NCBI RefSeq assembly: GCF_002159845.1
Contig: NZ_NFJK01000004.1
Location: 1-64,000, forward strand
Direction of reading: 5' to 3'
Length of the DNA stretch: 64,000 bases
DNA from: Anaeromassilibacillus sp. An250
GTDB lineage: Bacteria; Bacillota; Clostridia; Oscillospirales; Acutalibacteraceae
Of this stretch, positions 63,028 to 64,000 are shown in pieces; positions within the stretch are counted from its first letter, which is position 1; each line of letters starts with the position of its first letter. A model generated the notes under the pieces. That model ran no database searches and was not told where the DNA came from. It saw only the letters and a program-made list of their open reading frames with translations. The position numbers and the translations under genes are program-made.

Positions 63028-63597
63028 TCATTTCAGCCTGCCGGAAGCATGCTCTTCCCGGTCGGTCCGGTCTGGATCATGCGCGGGTCCGTCTTGGCTC
63101 GTCCGCGCATATAAATAGGAATCGTAGAGCATGCCGCGCTTGTAGACGCTGTTCCGCATAAGACCTTCCTGTTGGAATCCTGCCTTTTCCAAGACGCGGC
63201 GGGAGGCGAGGTTATAGGCGAACGGCACGGCGAAGATGCGCGCAAGGCCATAGGTTTGGAAGGCAAAGCCGCAGATCTGCCGGACTGCCTCCGGCATAAT
63301 CCCCTGCCCCCAGTACGGCTCCGCCAGCCAGTAGCCGAGCTCCGCCGATTTAGAGGAAATATCCTCTCCGATGGAAAGGCTGATGCTGCCAACCGTCTCC
63401 CCATTCACCGCGATCGCGCGGAAGCAGCACCGGGCGGGGTCCGCGTCCAGGCAGCTTTGGATAAACGCCGCCGCATCCCGCTGGGTATAGGGGTGGGGGA
63501 AGGCGTCGCGCAGGTTGGCGGCGACTTTGGGGTTGTTGGCGTAGCGGGCGATCGTTTCGGCGTCCTCCATCCGCCAGGGGCGCAGTTCAAATTCCAT
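63028..63597 (-). CDS. GNAT-family N-acetyltransferase
   Basis: A 189-residue acetyl-CoA-dependent transferase of the RimJ/RimL type. It starts 'MEFELRPWRMEDAETIARYA', shows 'GYWLAEPYWGQGIMPEAVRQ' (the acetyl-CoA loop) and ends with 'NLASRRVLEKAGFQQEGLMR'. The substrate may be a protein N-terminus, an amino acid or a small molecule. ATG 63597 has GGAGGG upstream; the open frame extends further to 63648 inside the Fur gene. It overlaps the end of the Fur-family gene by 11 bases and so is translated with it. Confidence 0.9.
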   Translation of the reverse strand: MEFELRPWRMEDAETIARYANNPKVAANLRDAFPHPYTQRDAAAFIQSCLDADPARCCFRAIAVNGETVGSISLSIGEDISSKSAELGYWLAEPYWGQGIMPEAVRQICGFAFQTYGLARIFAVPFAYNLASRRVLEKAGFQQEGLMRNSVYKRGMLYDSYLYARTSQDGPAHDPDRTDREEHASGRLK

Positions 63598-63997
63598 GGG
63601 ACGTCCCTCCTGTCTCCGGCTTTTTGGCGCATTTCGGGCATTTGCCATAGATCGTCAATGTGTGGCTTTCCACAGTGAAGCCGGTCTCCTCCGCGATGGT
63701 CCGCTCCATGCCGGAGAGCGGGCAGTCGCAGAGCTTGATTTTGGCATGGCACCCAGTACAGACCAGGTAATGGCCGTGCTGCTCCCGCGCCAGCGAATAC
63801 CGCACCACACCGTCGCCAAAGTCGCTGCGTTCGACCAGCGCGTCCGCGGCGAAGCGCTCCAGGTTGCGGTAGATGGTGGACAGCGCCAGGGATGGGAACG
63901 CCGCCTTCATCTGTGCAAAGATGTCTTCCGCACTCAGCGGGTCGGTGCTCTGGCGCAGGACGCACAGCATGGCTTCGCGCTGTTTGGTGTTTTTCAT
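63587..63997 (-). CDS. Fur-family metal- or peroxide-responsive repressor
   Basis: A 136-residue repressor with an N-terminal winged helix ('LSAEDIFAQMKAAFPSLALS', 'TIYRNLERFAADALVERSDF') and a C-terminal metal-binding dimer domain. Structural zinc cysteines are C80-x2-C83 ('YLVCTGCHAKI') and C120-x2-C123 ('YGKCPKCAKK'). Regulatory-site histidines are in 'REQHGHYLV'. Whether it is Fur, Zur or PerR cannot be decided from the sequence alone. ATG 63997 lies three bases from the window edge, so its ribosome site and possibly an earlier start are outside. Confidence 0.9.
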   Translation of the reverse strand: MKNTKQREAMLCVLRQSTDPLSAEDIFAQMKAAFPSLALSTIYRNLERFAADALVERSDFGDGVVRYSLAREQHGHYLVCTGCHAKIKLCDCPLSGMERTIAEETGFTVESHTLTIYGKCPKCAKKPETGGTSHGI

Positions 63998-64000
63998 AGC

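Overview
The window looks like chromosomal DNA of a low-oxygen, Gram-positive gut-type Clostridia. The Oscillospiraceae/Ruminococcaceae group is my best guess, an inference from gene content without any database comparison. Supporting signs are pyruvate:ferredoxin oxidoreductase (NifJ), a B12-dependent ribonucleotide reductase, YesM/YesN-type sensor pairs, lipoprotein-style binding proteins with no outer-membrane genes, strong AGGAGG ribosome sites, GTG and TTG starts, and moderately high GC. No phage, CRISPR array or complete insertion sequence was seen.

Bases 1-14400 are a galactose region. The end of a galactose/methylgalactoside permease (mglC) is followed by an AraC-type response regulator, its histidine kinase, an anchored sugar-binding protein and an MglB-like glucose/galactose-binding lipoprotein. 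Facing them is a second kinase/regulator pair, then galK-galT-galE. Bases 14400-22860 hold an orphan solute-binding lipoprotein and a 2031-residue secreted protein that strings together three esterase-type and two metallo-beta-lactamase-type domains. A tRNA-Arg(CCG) follows.

Bases 23600-30800 hold two TrkA-type potassium regulators, a large TasA/camelysin-like surface protein gene interrupted by an in-frame TAG at the end of its signal peptide, the TrkH/KtrB potassium channel on the opposite strand, and queT behind a preQ1-I-like leader. Bases 31000-39400 hold a CorC/HlyC-type CBS membrane protein, nifJ, and a metal-export P-type ATPase with its CsoR-type repressor and two CsoR-like operators.

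Bases 39600-51900 mix cell-envelope and regulatory genes: a VanY-type carboxypeptidase, a multi-membrane-span kinase with a response regulator, nrdJ, two ECF sigma factor/membrane partner pairs, an amidase and cobO. CobO could supply the adenosylcobalamin that NrdJ needs. Bases 51200-64000 hold a small RHH protein with a palindromic operator candidate, HtrA, NAD synthetase, a GT2 glycosyltransferase, a VanW/G5 protein, a tandem pair of MurG/UgtP-like glycosyltransferases translationally coupled to a small membrane protein, an unlisted 37-residue cationic peptide gene, a GNAT acetyltransferase and a Fur-family regulator.

The most unusual items are the esterase/metallo-beta-lactamase megaprotein and the C-terminal domain it appears to share with the VanY protein, the interrupted TasA-like gene, the short palindromic element inside a terminator stem, and the small coupled or hidden membrane proteins.
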